Positions 35,470 to 45,010 of a stretch of 64,000 bases of DNA are shown here, piece after piece; position 1 is the first letter of the stretch; every line of letters begins with the position of its first letter. Origin of the DNA: Streptomyces actuosus. GTDB taxonomy: Bacteria > Actinomycetota > Actinomycetes > Streptomycetales > Streptomycetaceae. The notes beneath the pieces were generated by a model. It saw only the letters and a program-made list of their open reading frames with translations, did no database searches and had not been told where the DNA came from. The stretch lies in assembly GCF_016921115.1 (NCBI RefSeq), contig NZ_JAFFZS010000035.1, forward strand, positions 1 through 64,000. The letters run 5' to 3'. Both the position numbers and the translations under genes were made by a program.

Positions 35470-35961
35470 GTGCTGCCCGGATTCCTGATCAGGGTCATGG
35501 ATGTGCTGCTCGGCCGGGAGGGCCGCTCACTGCACCTGAAGGCCGCGGGCGGTGCCACGGCAGTCCTGGCGATCACGATGCTGACCGGTTCGTGGGCGGT
35601 GGTGGCCGCCGAAGAGGGCGCGCGCAACGCGAATCTGACGACGTACCCGAGGGCGCTCTGGTGGTCTGTCGAGACGGCCACCACGGTGGGCTACGGGGAT
35701 TTCTACCCGGTGACGCCATGGGGCCGGGTCATCGGCGCGGTCGTGATGGTCGTCGGCATCACCACGTACGGCATCGTCACCGCGGCCCTGGCGACCTGGT
35801 TCGTGGGCCGGGAGGACAGGCGGCGCAGGCGCATGGCCCGGAGCGTGGAGGAGGCCGTGCACAAGCTGTCCGACGAGACCGCGAACGCGCTGCACGAACG
35901 CTTCGACCGCGTCGAGCGGATGCTCAGTACGAAGGGAGAACCGGAGGCAGGCGCCGGATGA
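35470..35961 (+). CDS. Two-TM potassium channel
   Basis: This 163-residue protein has TM1 (about 28-48), a pore helix and selectivity filter TTVGYGDFYP (about 74-83), TM2 (about 88-112) and a charged, helical C-terminal tail that could form a tetrameric coiled coil (VEEAVHKLSDETANALHERF). The KcsA/ion_trans_2 architecture is clear. The GTG at 35470 follows GGGAGGGGGAGCAGCC. It is a single-gene unit. The filter is canonical, so potassium selectivity is expected. Confidence 0.9.
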   Translation: MLPGFLIRVMDVLLGREGRSLHLKAAGGATAVLAITMLTGSWAVVAAEEGARNANLTTYPRALWWSVETATTVGYGDFYPVTPWGRVIGAVVMVVGITTYGIVTAALATWFVGREDRRRRRMARSVEEAVHKLSDETANALHERFDRVERMLSTKGEPEAGAG

Positions 35962-36159
35962 GTTACGGCCGCCCTGAAGGGGAAGGGTGAACCCGCAGGC
36001 CGGACGGCGTCCGCGGGGTGTCGGCGGGCGTGTCCGACCCGGTGACCGCCCGGCCCGGCTGCCCGCCGGCACCGCCGGGCGGGGCCGACGGTTCCCCGCA
36101 GAGACAACCGAAGCGTCGGTCGGGCGGGCAGCCGGATGCCCGGGTGAGGCCGTGCCCGA

Positions 36160-36400
36160 TCACCACTGTCGGGCGCAGGGCTGTCGGTGGAACGCCGGTC
36201 GGGCGTAGAACGGGCTGGAGCGCAGGAGTTCGTCGTGGGTACCCGTCGAGCGGACGAGGCCGTCCTTTCGACCTCCGGGGAGAAGGAGCACAGGGCGGCC
36301 TCGGGGCGGCCGGGGAGTCAGCGCGCCGACCACGGTGGTGGGCCCGGTGAGGGCGATCCGGACGGTCATGGCTCGGTCCGGGTCCGCGGCTCCGCCCGCG
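36160..36400 (-). pseudogene. ABC exporter ATPase relic (C-terminal end)
   Basis: The minus frame reads TVRIALTGPTTVVGALTPR, VLLLPGGRKDGLVRS, then TGTHDELLRSSPFYARPAF, and stops at 36160. It matches the last part of exporter ATPases (the AVxxALxGRTTVVVAHRL and GTHDELLRSSPFYARL regions), but the H-loop His and all upstream motifs are lost. It may be the remains of an exporter for the adjacent NRPS-like pathway. Confidence 0.6.
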
Positions 36401-36589
36401 TGGTCGCCGTGCGCGGCCGGTGTGAACGCCCCGCCGGCGATGCCGGTGTACAGGGCCGGCGCACGGAACAGGTGCTCGTGCAGAGGGTGAGGACCCGGGA
36501 CAGGCGACCCACCCGGTGGAGGAAGCCGGCGAGAAGCAACATGCCCATGTCGGTGAATCGACCGGGACGGCCTGTTGACCGCTCCTGTC

Positions 36590-37378
36590 TCAGGCCCGTT
36601 CCGTCGGTTCGGCGAGCCGGCGGGCGGGCAGGGTGGCCGAGGGAATCGGGTGCCCGTCTTGCGCGGTGCCGTGCAACCGCCGCAGGTACTGCTCCCGGGG
36701 CACGAGAACACCGCCCAGAGCGCGCACGTGCGGGCTGTCGCGCTGCGCGTCGAGCAGCACCCCGCCGGCCTGTTCGAAGCGGACCGCGAGGTCCGCCACC
36801 GCGACCTTCGAGGCATCGGGGCGGTGGAAGAACATGGAGTCCATGCTGAACACGGACCCGATGCGTACGCCGAAGACACCACCGACCAGCTCACCGCCCT
36901 CCCACACCTCGACGCTGTGCGCGTGGCCCTGATCGTGCAGCCGCACCAGGCTCGCGACCAGTTCTTCGGTGAGCCACAGCGGGGTCCGGTCGGCGCGGCA
37001 CGCACGGACGACCTCCTCGAACCGCCGGTCCAGGCTGGTCGACCACGGCAGTCGGTTGCGCAGCCGCCGTGCGAGGCTTCGGCTGATGTGCCTGGCCGTG
37101 ACCGGTACCACCGGCCTGGGATCGGGCGACCACCAGGAGACGGCGTACGGATCGGCCGTATCGTCCCCCACGACCGCGATGGCACCCTCCTCGACCAGGT
37201 CCGCGAAAGCCACCTCGTTGAGGGCGTGCGCGTATTCGTCGGACACGGGGAACGGATAGACACCGGCTCGGTAGGCGGCCAGCAGGCTCGTGGGACCGAG
37301 GTCGGAGGAGAAGGCCACCGGGCCGTCGGGGGCCGCCGACGACACGTCCAGCGACTCCCAGCCGGGACACCGGCTCAC
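36590..37378 (-). CDS. Leucyl/phenylalanyl-tRNA--protein transferase homologue (Aat-like) coupled to an NRPS-like enzyme
   Basis: This 262-residue protein has the Aat-family core: WWSPDPRPVV, HISRSLARRLRN, AHSVEVWEGGELVGGVFG, DSMFFHRPDASKVA, GVLLDAQ and VPREQYLRRL. Classical Aat moves Leu or Phe from its tRNA to proteins with N-terminal Lys or Arg. Two differences stand out: the GESMF block is MDSMF (Asp for Glu), and about 25 extra residues precede WWSPDPR. The GTG start lies inside the stop of the NRPS-like gene (GTGA), so the two are translationally coupled. I infer a metabolic rather than housekeeping role: aminoacylation of the carrier-bound product. Confidence 0.8.
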   Translation of the reverse strand: MSRCPGWESLDVSSAAPDGPVAFSSDLGPTSLLAAYRAGVYPFPVSDEYAHALNEVAFADLVEEGAIAVVGDDTADPYAVSWWSPDPRPVVPVTARHISRSLARRLRNRLPWSTSLDRRFEEVVRACRADRTPLWLTEELVASLVRLHDQGHAHSVEVWEGGELVGGVFGVRIGSVFSMDSMFFHRPDASKVAVADLAVRFEQAGGVLLDAQRDSPHVRALGGVLVPREQYLRRLHGTAQDGHPIPSATLPARRLAEPTERA

Positions 37379-40300
37379 CACCGTGGCGCTCCCTGCCCCT
37401 GGCTGTCCGCCGGCCGTACGAAGTCCGCCTCCTGCAGGTAGTCGAGGTGACGGTCCATCATCGCTGCGTCGACCGGGGGAACCTCGACGCCGGCGTTCTG
37501 CAGCGCCCGCTGCACATTGTCGCGCGTGAACTCCGGGAAGACGCCCTGGAAGTACATCTCGCTCACCGTGATGTCGGCGCGGTGGCACCGGTCGACGAAG
37601 AGCGGGACGAAGGGGGTGAGCGGGTCGGTGGGATGCCCGGCCGCGTACGTCACCAGCGAGTCGACCCACTCGGCGTAGGGGATCTCCTGCACCGGGTGGC
37701 CCCGGTGGCGCAGCCGTTCGGCGAGCGAGTGCAGCAGCGTGGGACGGGGATTGGTGAGATGGTAGACCTCGCCGCGAGCGGGCAGGTGGGTGGAGATGTG
37801 CCCGATGGCACGGGCCATCTGGTCGCCCGGCAGGAAGTCCAGCGGCAGCCGCACGTCGGGGCACAGCCCGGTCCGCGCGATGAAGCCGATGAGGGCGGCC
37901 ATCTCGCTGCTGGTGTTCATCACGCCCGTTCCGCTGCCGCCCGTGATGTCCATCAGGCGGTAGACGGCGACCGGCAGGCCCGCGTCGGCCGCTTTCTTCA
38001 GCAGGGCCTCCGCGACCCACTTGGTCTCCACGTATCCCACCGAGAGATAGTCGGGGTGGCGCAGCGGAGTGCTCTCCGTCACCTCGCGCACCCCGGCCGG
38101 CCCGAACCCGGCGATCACCGCCATGCTGGAGGTGAAGTGGACGGGGACGCCCCGGCCGGCGGCCAGACGGATGATCTCGTAGGTTCCGTCGACATTGGCC
38201 GGGCGCAACTCATGGTACGGGTAGACGAAGTTGACCTGACCGCCGAAGTGGTAGACGGCGTCGACGGTGGATCCCAGCTCCTCGAACCGGCCGGGGGACA
38301 GCCCCAGATCCGGCTTGCTCAGATCGCCGACGACCACCTGGACGCGTTCGCTGGTCAGCGCGCTGTGGACGTAGCGCTGGTGGCTCGCCCGGATCCGGTC
38401 CAGGCCGTGCTGCTCGTCGGAGGCCCTGACCAGGCAGAGGATCCGTCCCGTCGTGCGGCGGAGCAGTTCGCCGATCATGTAGGCGCCGCAGAACCCCGTG
38501 GCTCCCGTGAGCAGGAGGTCACCGGGGCGGCCGGGGCCGGGAGCCGGCGCGACACGTGCGAGTGCCGGGAACGGCCGGTCGCCCTCGGCGGTGAAGTCCA
38601 CGCCCACCCCGTCCGCACGGGCCAGTGTGCCGGCCCGCGCCCGGCGCACCGACTCCGCGAACGCGGCGAGCGTCGGATACCGCAGCAGGGAATGCGTCAG
38701 GTCGCGGATCTGTGAGACGCCGATACCGAACATGACCCGGGTCCGGGCGAGCATCTCCATGGCCAGTAGCGAGTTGCCGCCCAGCTCGAAGAAGTCGTCG
38801 TGCGGACGGACGTGGTCCACGTCCAGGATCTGGCCCCACAACCGGGCCATCCCCTGCGACACCGGACGGTCGTCGGCGGGTGCGGTCTTCGAGGTGGCCC
38901 TGGTCTGCGACACCGCCTTGCGGTCGAGCTTTCCACTGGGTGCGACGGGCAGCCGCTCCACCGCGTGGAAGGCCGCCGGGACCATGTACCCGGGCAGGGA
39001 CTCGGCGAGCGCCGACCGCAGCCGTGCCCGCAGCTCCGTATCGTCGCCGGTCGGTGACGCGGCGGGCGTGTAGTACGCCACGAGGTCCCGTTCGCCGTTG
39101 TCGTGCACCCGGGGCACCACCATGGCCTGGCCGATCTCCGGGCGGGAGACGAGCGCCGCCTCGATCTCGGCCGGGTCGACCCGGAACCCGCGGATCTTCA
39201 TCTGGTCGTCGATCCGGCCTAGGATCTCCAGGTTGCCGTCCGGGCGCAGACGACCCAGGTCCCCGGTGTGGTACATACGGTCGCCGGGAGCGAAACCGTA
39301 CGGGTCCGGCAGGAACTGCTGTGCCGTCAGGACCGGCTCTTGCCGGATGCCGCGGGCCAGCGCACGGCCGCCGATGTAGATCTCGCCGCGCTCGCCCGGG
39401 GGCACCGGACGCAGTTCGCGGTCCAGCACATGGACGAGACTGCCTTCGAGGGGTCTGCCGACCGGGGCGACGGCCGTGTCCGTCGCGGCGAGCACCTGCT
39501 CGTCCAGGTCGCACAGGGTGGAGGTGATGGTGGTCTCGGTGAGGCCGTAGGCGTTGACCAGCCGCACGCCGGGGATCCGGTGCAGTATGGCGCGGCAGTC
39601 CTTCGCGGTGACGATCTCTCCGCCGACGACGGCGAGCCGCAGCGAGGCGAGGTTCCGGCCGCCGCCGGCGACGGAGATCATGCGGTGCCAGTAGGAGGGG
39701 GTCAGGTCGGCGACGGTGATCCCGTACTCCGGGAGGCGGTGCAGCAGATCGGTGGGCGCCCAGGTCCGGGCGCCCGCGAGGACGAGCGCCGCGCCGCTGA
39801 TCAGGGGCGCGAAGATCTGTTCCAACGCGGTGTCGAAGCCGAGTGCGGCGGCGTTGAGCACCCGGTCGCCGGGCGCCAGCCGGTAGGCCCGGGCCGCCGC
39901 ACTGAGGGAGTGGGCCAGCGACCGGTGGGTGACCAGCACGCCCTTGGGGGGCCCGGTGGATCCGGAGGTGTAGATCACGTAGGCGAGGTCGTCCGGCCGG
40001 GGGCCGTACTCCGGCAGCCGCGGCTTGCGCGGTGCCGTGCGGGGGGCGGGGCCACCGGCGTGGACGACGCGGGCCCGGCAGTCACCGAACAGCCGGGCGT
40101 GTTCGCGGCTCGAGACGATGAGGCGTGATCCGGTCTCCGTGACCAGCGCGGTCATCCGCTGTCGCGGCGTCGCCGGGTCGAGGAGGAGGAACGCCCCGCC
40201 GGAGTTCAGCACCGCCAGCAGCGTCACGACCAGTTCGGGAACGCGGTCGAGGCACACGGTGACGACGTCCTCCCCGCCGACGCCGGACTTTCGCAGGTCG

Positions 40301-40656
40301 TCGGCGAGCCGGTCGGCGCGGTCGGTGAGCTCGGAGTAGCTCAGGCGGCCCTCGTCCGAGAGCACCGCGAGAGCGGACGGAGCGCGCCTGGCCTGCTCGC
40401 GCACCAGCTCGGGGACGGCGTCCGGCCCGGGATCCACCACGGGCAGCCGCTCGTCGCGGGCGCTCGCCGGCCGCATGTCGGTCCATCGGCGGTCGACCAG
40501 GTTCGCGCACGAGGCAGCGGGCGCGGGCCCGCCGATCAGCTGCCACCCGGCCGGAACCCGTTGACCGGCGGGCCAGATCGCGTACTGGTCCTCGTCGTTG
40601 CGCAGCACGAGGCACAGCGCTGCGGGCTCCCGCGACGGCAGATCACGTTGCGTCAC
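37375..40656 (-). CDS. NRPS-like enzyme: MbtH - adenylation - carrier - thioester reductase
   Basis: This 1093-residue protein begins with a fused MbtH-like domain (about 14-64; NDEDQYAIWP, VPAGWQL, WTDMRP). The adenylation domain follows (about 80-590) with A3 YTSGSTGPPKG, A5 NAYGLTETT, A7 YHTGDLGR, A8 KIRGFRVDPAEIE and A10 PSGKLDRKAV. A carrier with DDFFELGGNSLLAME comes next, then a C-terminal NAD(P)H reductase (about 720-1090) with LLTGATGFCGAYM and YVETK. There is no condensation domain. Aligned by eye to GrsA, the pocket reads about D-T-E-D-V-G-A-I-T-K; the Glu and Asp suggest a basic amino acid. The predicted act is loading an amino acid and releasing it as aldehyde or alcohol. GTG at 40656 follows GGCAGGAG. 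Confidence 0.88.
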   Translation of the reverse strand: MTQRDLPSREPAALCLVLRNDEDQYAIWPAGQRVPAGWQLIGGPAPAASCANLVDRRWTDMRPASARDERLPVVDPGPDAVPELVREQARRAPSALAVLSDEGRLSYSELTDRADRLADDLRKSGVGGEDVVTVCLDRVPELVVTLLAVLNSGGAFLLLDPATPRQRMTALVTETGSRLIVSSREHARLFGDCRARVVHAGGPAPRTAPRKPRLPEYGPRPDDLAYVIYTSGSTGPPKGVLVTHRSLAHSLSAAARAYRLAPGDRVLNAAALGFDTALEQIFAPLISGAALVLAGARTWAPTDLLHRLPEYGITVADLTPSYWHRMISVAGGGRNLASLRLAVVGGEIVTAKDCRAILHRIPGVRLVNAYGLTETTITSTLCDLDEQVLAATDTAVAPVGRPLEGSLVHVLDRELRPVPPGERGEIYIGGRALARGIRQEPVLTAQQFLPDPYGFAPGDRMYHTGDLGRLRPDGNLEILGRIDDQMKIRGFRVDPAEIEAALVSRPEIGQAMVVPRVHDNGERDLVAYYTPAASPTGDDTELRARLRSALAESLPGYMVPAAFHAVERLPVAPSGKLDRKAVSQTRATSKTAPADDRPVSQGMARLWGQILDVDHVRPHDDFFELGGNSLLAMEMLARTRVMFGIGVSQIRDLTHSLLRYPTLAAFAESVRRARAGTLARADGVGVDFTAEGDRPFPALARVAPAPGPGRPGDLLLTGATGFCGAYMIGELLRRTTGRILCLVRASDEQHGLDRIRASHQRYVHSALTSERVQVVVGDLSKPDLGLSPGRFEELGSTVDAVYHFGGQVNFVYPYHELRPANVDGTYEIIRLAAGRGVPVHFTSSMAVIAGFGPAGVREVTESTPLRHPDYLSVGYVETKWVAEALLKKAADAGLPVAVYRLMDITGGSGTGVMNTSSEMAALIGFIARTGLCPDVRLPLDFLPGDQMARAIGHISTHLPARGEVYHLTNPRPTLLHSLAERLRHRGHPVQEIPYAEWVDSLVTYAAGHPTDPLTPFVPLFVDRCHRADITVSEMYFQGVFPEFTRDNVQRALQNAGVEVPPVDAAMMDRHLDYLQEADFVRPADSQGQGAPRW

Positions 40657-40725
40657 CTTGGGTCTCCTGCCTCGCGCGGCGCCCTGCGGAGCAGGGCGTG
40701 TGCCGGTCACGGAAGCGGGCTACCG

Positions 40726-43700
40726 TCACCGCTTCCTCTCCACGGGCGCCTCGGGCACGCCGGCCAGACGGCCGAGCGGCGGCGCGAGGACGAGCTGTCC
40801 CGCCTCCTCGGCGCTGACCGGTTCGGCGAACAGGTACCCCTGGCCGAACCGGCAGCCCATGGCGATCAGCGACTCCTGCTGCCTCACGTCCTCCACTCCT
40901 TCGGCGATCACCGTGAGACCGAGTGTGTCCGCGAGATGAGTGATGCCCTCGACCAGGGCGTACTGTTCGGGAGAGCGCCCGAGTTCGTCGATGAAGGACT
41001 TGTCGATCTTGAGTATCGAGATCGGGAACTCACGCAGATAGCTCAGCGACGAGTAACCCGTTCCGAAGTCGTCGATGGCGATCCGGACACCCAGTTCGGT
41101 GAGCGCACTCATCTCCGCCAGGATACGGTCGTCGTTGTACATCAACAAACTCTCGGTCAGTTCCAGTACGAGGGACGACGGTCTGATGTCGGAAAGGTCC
41201 AGGGCGCGGCGGACCACGTTGTAGAACTCGGTGTCCCGGAACTGACGCGGTGACACGTTGACGCTGACGTAGGGCGCGTGACGGTCGGCCGGCCCCCGGC
41301 GGCCGACGGTCTTACGCCACCGGACGGCCTCACCGGCGGCCTGATCGAGCACCCAGGCACCCAGCGGGACGATCTGCCCGCTCTCCTCGGCCAGCGTGAT
41401 GAACTGCTCCGGCAGCACCATGCCGCGGGTGGAGTGCGGCCAGCGCACGAGCGCCTCGTAGCCGGCGATCCGGCCGCTGGTCAGCTCCACGATCGGCTGG
41501 TACAGCACCATGAAGGACGTCTCGATGGACGAATTGTCCAGGCCCTCCTGCAGCATGGCCCGCTCGGCCATGCCCCGCTGCAGGTCCGGGTGGTAGCGGC
41601 GCCACTGGCGTTTGCCCGCCGTCTTCGCCGCGTACAGCGCGAGATCGGCGTGCGAGAGCAGTTCGACCGCGTCGATGCTGTCCTCCGTCGTGGCGACGCC
41701 GACGCTGGCGTACGTGCTCACCGGCCCCACGCTCAGCCGGAACGGCTCGGCGAACACGCTCATCACGTGCTCGGTGAACCGTTCCACGCCCTCGGGCCCG
41801 ATGGAGCCCTCCACCAGGAGGGCGAACTCGTCGCCGCCGATGCGCGCGGCGGTGTCGGAGGCGCGGACCGTGGTCTGCAGCCGCAGCGACAGCGCGACCA
41901 GGAGTTCGTCGCCCACGCTGTGGCCGTTCATGTCGTTGACGACCTTGAAGTCGTCCACGTCGACGAAGAGCACGCCGACCACCGTGCCGTCACGCTGGGC
42001 CTGTATCAGGGCGTGGTTGACCCGCTCCTGGAAGAGCACGCGGTTGGCCAGGCCGGTGAGTGAGTCGTGGAAGGCCTGGTGGGTGAGTTCGCGTTCCAGC
42101 TTGCGCTGCTCGGTCACGTCCCGCAGGGTCAGCACCACCCCGCCCACGGTCGCCTCCTCGCGCAGGTCGCTCCACCGCACCTCGACCTCGATGGACGTCC
42201 GGTCGACACGGAGCATGCGCCAGTGCTCGCGTCGGGCCTGGTACTCGTGGCTGCGGATCCGGCCGAGCGTCTCGACCACCGCGCGGCTGTCCTGCGGCGG
42301 CACCAGATCGACGAACTGGGTTCCCTCCAGGTCGGGAACGCCCAGCATCTGGTCGGCGGACGGGCTGGCGTAGTGGACGCGGTCGTGGTCGTCGAGGATC
42401 AGGATGACGTCGGAGGCGTTCTGGACGAGGGTGCGGAAGTAGGCCTCGCTGTTGCGCCGGTTGACCTCCTGGGCGAGGGCGACCCGGGTCACCGTGAGCG
42501 CCGTCTGCGCGGCCAGGGTCGCCAGGGCGTCGCGAAGCACCAGCAGGTTCCGTTCGGCGCCGGCCACCATCAGCGCCCCGATGAGCGGACCGGCCGAGGG
42601 GTGGTTCTGCGAGGTGAGCGGGCACACCATCACGGGGCCGGTGTGCGGCGGCCCGTCGTCCGGGCCCGCGAGACGGGCGGCGAGATCGGGTCCGACACCG
42701 TCGAGGGCCACCAGCCGGTTGTCACCGGACGCGGTGAGTTCCCGTACCGCCGCGGTCACCCGCACGGGCACGGCCTCGGGCGCGGCGTCGTGCACCCCGT
42801 TCACCCAGAGGGTGTCGTCCGGCATGGTGAGCAGCGCCGAGCGGGGCATGTTGTTCGGCATCAGCTTCGTCACCGTGGAGTGGACGACGCGGGCCACGTC
42901 CCGCAGGTCGCCCGCTCCGCCCAGCTGCGACACCGCTCTGCGCAGCACCTTCTCCCGGCCGAGTGCCTGGCGGTGGGTCGCCGCCACGCCCGCCAGCCGG
43001 TACAGCACAAGGACGAAGAGCACCGCTGAGAACACCCCGATGACACCGACGTTGTTGTGCGCACCGCGCACCGCGTCGGTGATCAGGATGGCCGGCGCGA
43101 TCAGTGACGCCAGGGTGAGCAGGCTGAGTCTGCCCAAGCTGGTGTCCGTGTGCCATTCCGCCGCCGGCTGGGTGAGGGTCCGCATGGACGGATCCAGCGC
43201 GGCGGCAGCCCAGAAGCCGTAGAGGACGGCCCAGCCGAGTTCGACCGCGCTGCCCGGGCGCCAGGTCCCGTGCAGCTGGATCAGGCCGTAGAGCACGTCG
43301 GCGGTGAGCAGGCCGACGGTGCCCACGGTGAGCAGTACCAGCGCGCGGCTCTTTCGCCCGCGGCCGGCGAGCAGACGCAGCAGCATCGCCAGGACGAGGA
43401 TGTCACCGAGCGGATAGGCGATGGAGAATGCCTTCTGGACCCAGGTGAGCCCCGGGGCCTGGGCGAACGGCACGATGAGAATGAGCCACGACAGCAGTGC
43501 CAACCCGGCGGTCAGCGTCAGCGCGTCCACGAGGCTCGCCCGGTCCCGCAGACCCGTGCGCCAGCGGACGAATCCCAGCAGGCCGGCCGCATAGAGCGGA
43601 TATGCGGCGAGATAGAAACCGTCGGCGACCGACGGAAAGGGGGGCTGGTCCTCCATTTCGAGGAGAATGATCTGGGCCGCCTCGCCCGAGGCGAAGACGA

Positions 43701-43905
43701 GGTTTCCCAAGGCGAGCATCAGCCAGGGCAGCCGGTGCGAAGGTCGGTTGAGCCGGACACCCAGAAGAATTCCGACGACACCGGTCGCCCCGATGGCGAC
43801 GAAGATCATCCGTTGTTCGGGATAGAGGTAGTAGAACCCGGTCAGTACGACGATGCACGCACTCACGACGGTCAACGCGGTGTGGCTGCGCTGTCGTGTG
43901 TCCAA
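40726..43905 (-). CDS. Membrane PAS-GGDEF-EAL c-di-GMP enzyme
   Basis: This 1059-residue protein has about eight N-terminal TM helices (10-310), a GAF-like stretch (about 330-480), a PAS/PAC domain (about 485-605), a GGDEF domain (about 610-775) and an EAL domain (about 790-1040). The cyclase site RIGGDEF and an I-site RASD are intact. The phosphodiesterase blocks YEALVRW, ELTES, DDFGTGYSS, KIDKSF and AEGVED are also intact, so either activity is possible. The arrangement recalls the Streptomyces RmdA/RmdB proteins. It starts at TTG 43905 after AGGAGGTGAGTCGGG. A closely related copy begins beyond 61.3 kb. Confidence 0.9.
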   Translation of the reverse strand: MDTRQRSHTALTVVSACIVVLTGFYYLYPEQRMIFVAIGATGVVGILLGVRLNRPSHRLPWLMLALGNLVFASGEAAQIILLEMEDQPPFPSVADGFYLAAYPLYAAGLLGFVRWRTGLRDRASLVDALTLTAGLALLSWLILIVPFAQAPGLTWVQKAFSIAYPLGDILVLAMLLRLLAGRGRKSRALVLLTVGTVGLLTADVLYGLIQLHGTWRPGSAVELGWAVLYGFWAAAALDPSMRTLTQPAAEWHTDTSLGRLSLLTLASLIAPAILITDAVRGAHNNVGVIGVFSAVLFVLVLYRLAGVAATHRQALGREKVLRRAVSQLGGAGDLRDVARVVHSTVTKLMPNNMPRSALLTMPDDTLWVNGVHDAAPEAVPVRVTAAVRELTASGDNRLVALDGVGPDLAARLAGPDDGPPHTGPVMVCPLTSQNHPSAGPLIGALMVAGAERNLLVLRDALATLAAQTALTVTRVALAQEVNRRNSEAYFRTLVQNASDVILILDDHDRVHYASPSADQMLGVPDLEGTQFVDLVPPQDSRAVVETLGRIRSHEYQARREHWRMLRVDRTSIEVEVRWSDLREEATVGGVVLTLRDVTEQRKLERELTHQAFHDSLTGLANRVLFQERVNHALIQAQRDGTVVGVLFVDVDDFKVVNDMNGHSVGDELLVALSLRLQTTVRASDTAARIGGDEFALLVEGSIGPEGVERFTEHVMSVFAEPFRLSVGPVSTYASVGVATTEDSIDAVELLSHADLALYAAKTAGKRQWRRYHPDLQRGMAERAMLQEGLDNSSIETSFMVLYQPIVELTSGRIAGYEALVRWPHSTRGMVLPEQFITLAEESGQIVPLGAWVLDQAAGEAVRWRKTVGRRGPADRHAPYVSVNVSPRQFRDTEFYNVVRRALDLSDIRPSSLVLELTESLLMYNDDRILAEMSALTELGVRIAIDDFGTGYSSLSYLREFPISILKIDKSFIDELGRSPEQYALVEGITHLADTLGLTVIAEGVEDVRQQESLIAMGCRFGQGYLFAEPVSAEEAGQLVLAPPLGRLAGVPEAPVERKR

Positions 43906-44231
43906 CCCGACTCACCTCCTGGGAGGGCCACGCGTAGGGTCCGACCGAGCGGGCGAACGGCACCGGACAACGGCGGAGAAACCCTTGGGATCGGGACTGA
44001 GATAAGGAGCTTCCTCGGACGCTGGGCTCCCGGCCCCGGGCCGGGGTGTACCAGCTCCTCGCCGAGGCGTCGACGTATCTTCATTCAGCTTACCCGGGTG
44101 GCCAATTACCGCACGCTCACAAGGACATCCCCCGGGGGGATGCGGCGCTTCGTGCGGCAATGAAGCACGCGGAACCCGGGAAATCGGCCGCCTTCGGCGC
44201 CGCTGGCCCCGCAGCCGTGGTCCAGCGGCCG
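43906..44231. other. Intergenic region upstream of the GGDEF-EAL gene
   Basis: This 326-bp gap separates the 5' end of the GGDEF-EAL gene from the 3' end of the TetR gene. It must hold the GGDEF-EAL promoter. No gene or strong repeat was seen. Confidence 0.5.
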
Positions 44232-44969
44232 TCACCGTGCCGTACGGTCGTGCGCGGTGAAACGGTCGAGCAGCGCGTCCAGACCTGCTGTCAGGCCCTC
44301 GGCCCCGCCGCGCTCGGCAAGGGCCGGGGCGGTTCGGCGCAGCCGTGGAAGTGCCTGCGGCGGAATGCGGTGCAGTCCGAGGCGGAACGCCGGGTCGGAC
44401 TCCTCGGGGTTGTCCACCATGGGCTGCAGTTCCACGGACACGTACCCCAGGAGCCAGGCGGTGAAGGCCCGGAAGGCCGCGGAGGCGTCCGCCTCGTCGA
44501 ACCCGGCCTCCGCCAGCAGGGCGAGCACGCGCTCGTGGTGCCTGAGGACGGCCGCCGGCCGGCGCGCCAGGGGAACGGCCAGCATGCGGGTGGCCAGCAG
44601 CGGCACCGCCTGAGGATGCGTGAGACAGACGTCGTACATCGTCCGCGCGACGCGGTGCAGGCCGCTGCGCCACGCGGGCGCCGCGTCCGCCGCAGGGCCA
44701 CCCGGCTCGGCAGCCAGCCGTTCCTCCAGTTCGAGGTGGAGCGCCTCCACCAGGCCGTCCAGAAGGGCGTCCTTGCTCGACGCGTACCGGTAGAGTGCCA
44801 TGGCCTCCACGCCGAGCTCGCCGCCCAGGCGGCGCATGCTCAGGGCGCCCAGGCCTTCCCGGTCCACCAGCTCGAGCGCACTGGCCAGTACGCGTTCGCG
44901 GCTCAGCTGGCCGTAGCGGCCGCGGTCGCTGGCGTGGCGCGTCGGCCCGGCGCCCAACGGTTCGTCCAT
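44232..44969 (-). CDS. TetR-family transcriptional regulator
   Basis: This 245-residue regulator has an N-terminal DNA-binding domain (about 20-70) with RERVLASALELVDREGL, ALSMRRLGGELGVEAMALYR and the YRYASSKDALLD turn. A C-terminal helical ligand-binding domain of the TetR_C tetracycline-repressor-like kind follows. The ATG at 44969 follows AAGGAGACAGCGCG. Upstream lies an AT-rich element (45011-45032) resembling elements in the divergent promoter at 59.2-59.3 kb. I infer that it may control both itself and the glycopolymer operon. Confidence 0.85.
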   Translation of the reverse strand: MDEPLGAGPTRHASDRGRYGQLSRERVLASALELVDREGLGALSMRRLGGELGVEAMALYRYASSKDALLDGLVEALHLELEERLAAEPGGPAADAAPAWRSGLHRVARTMYDVCLTHPQAVPLLATRMLAVPLARRPAAVLRHHERVLALLAEAGFDEADASAAFRAFTAWLLGYVSVELQPMVDNPEESDPAFRLGLHRIPPQALPRLRRTAPALAERGGAEGLTAGLDALLDRFTAHDRTAR

Positions 44970-45010
44970 CGCGCTGTCTCCTTGGCGCTGGATGAGTCGG
45001 CAGGACAGCG

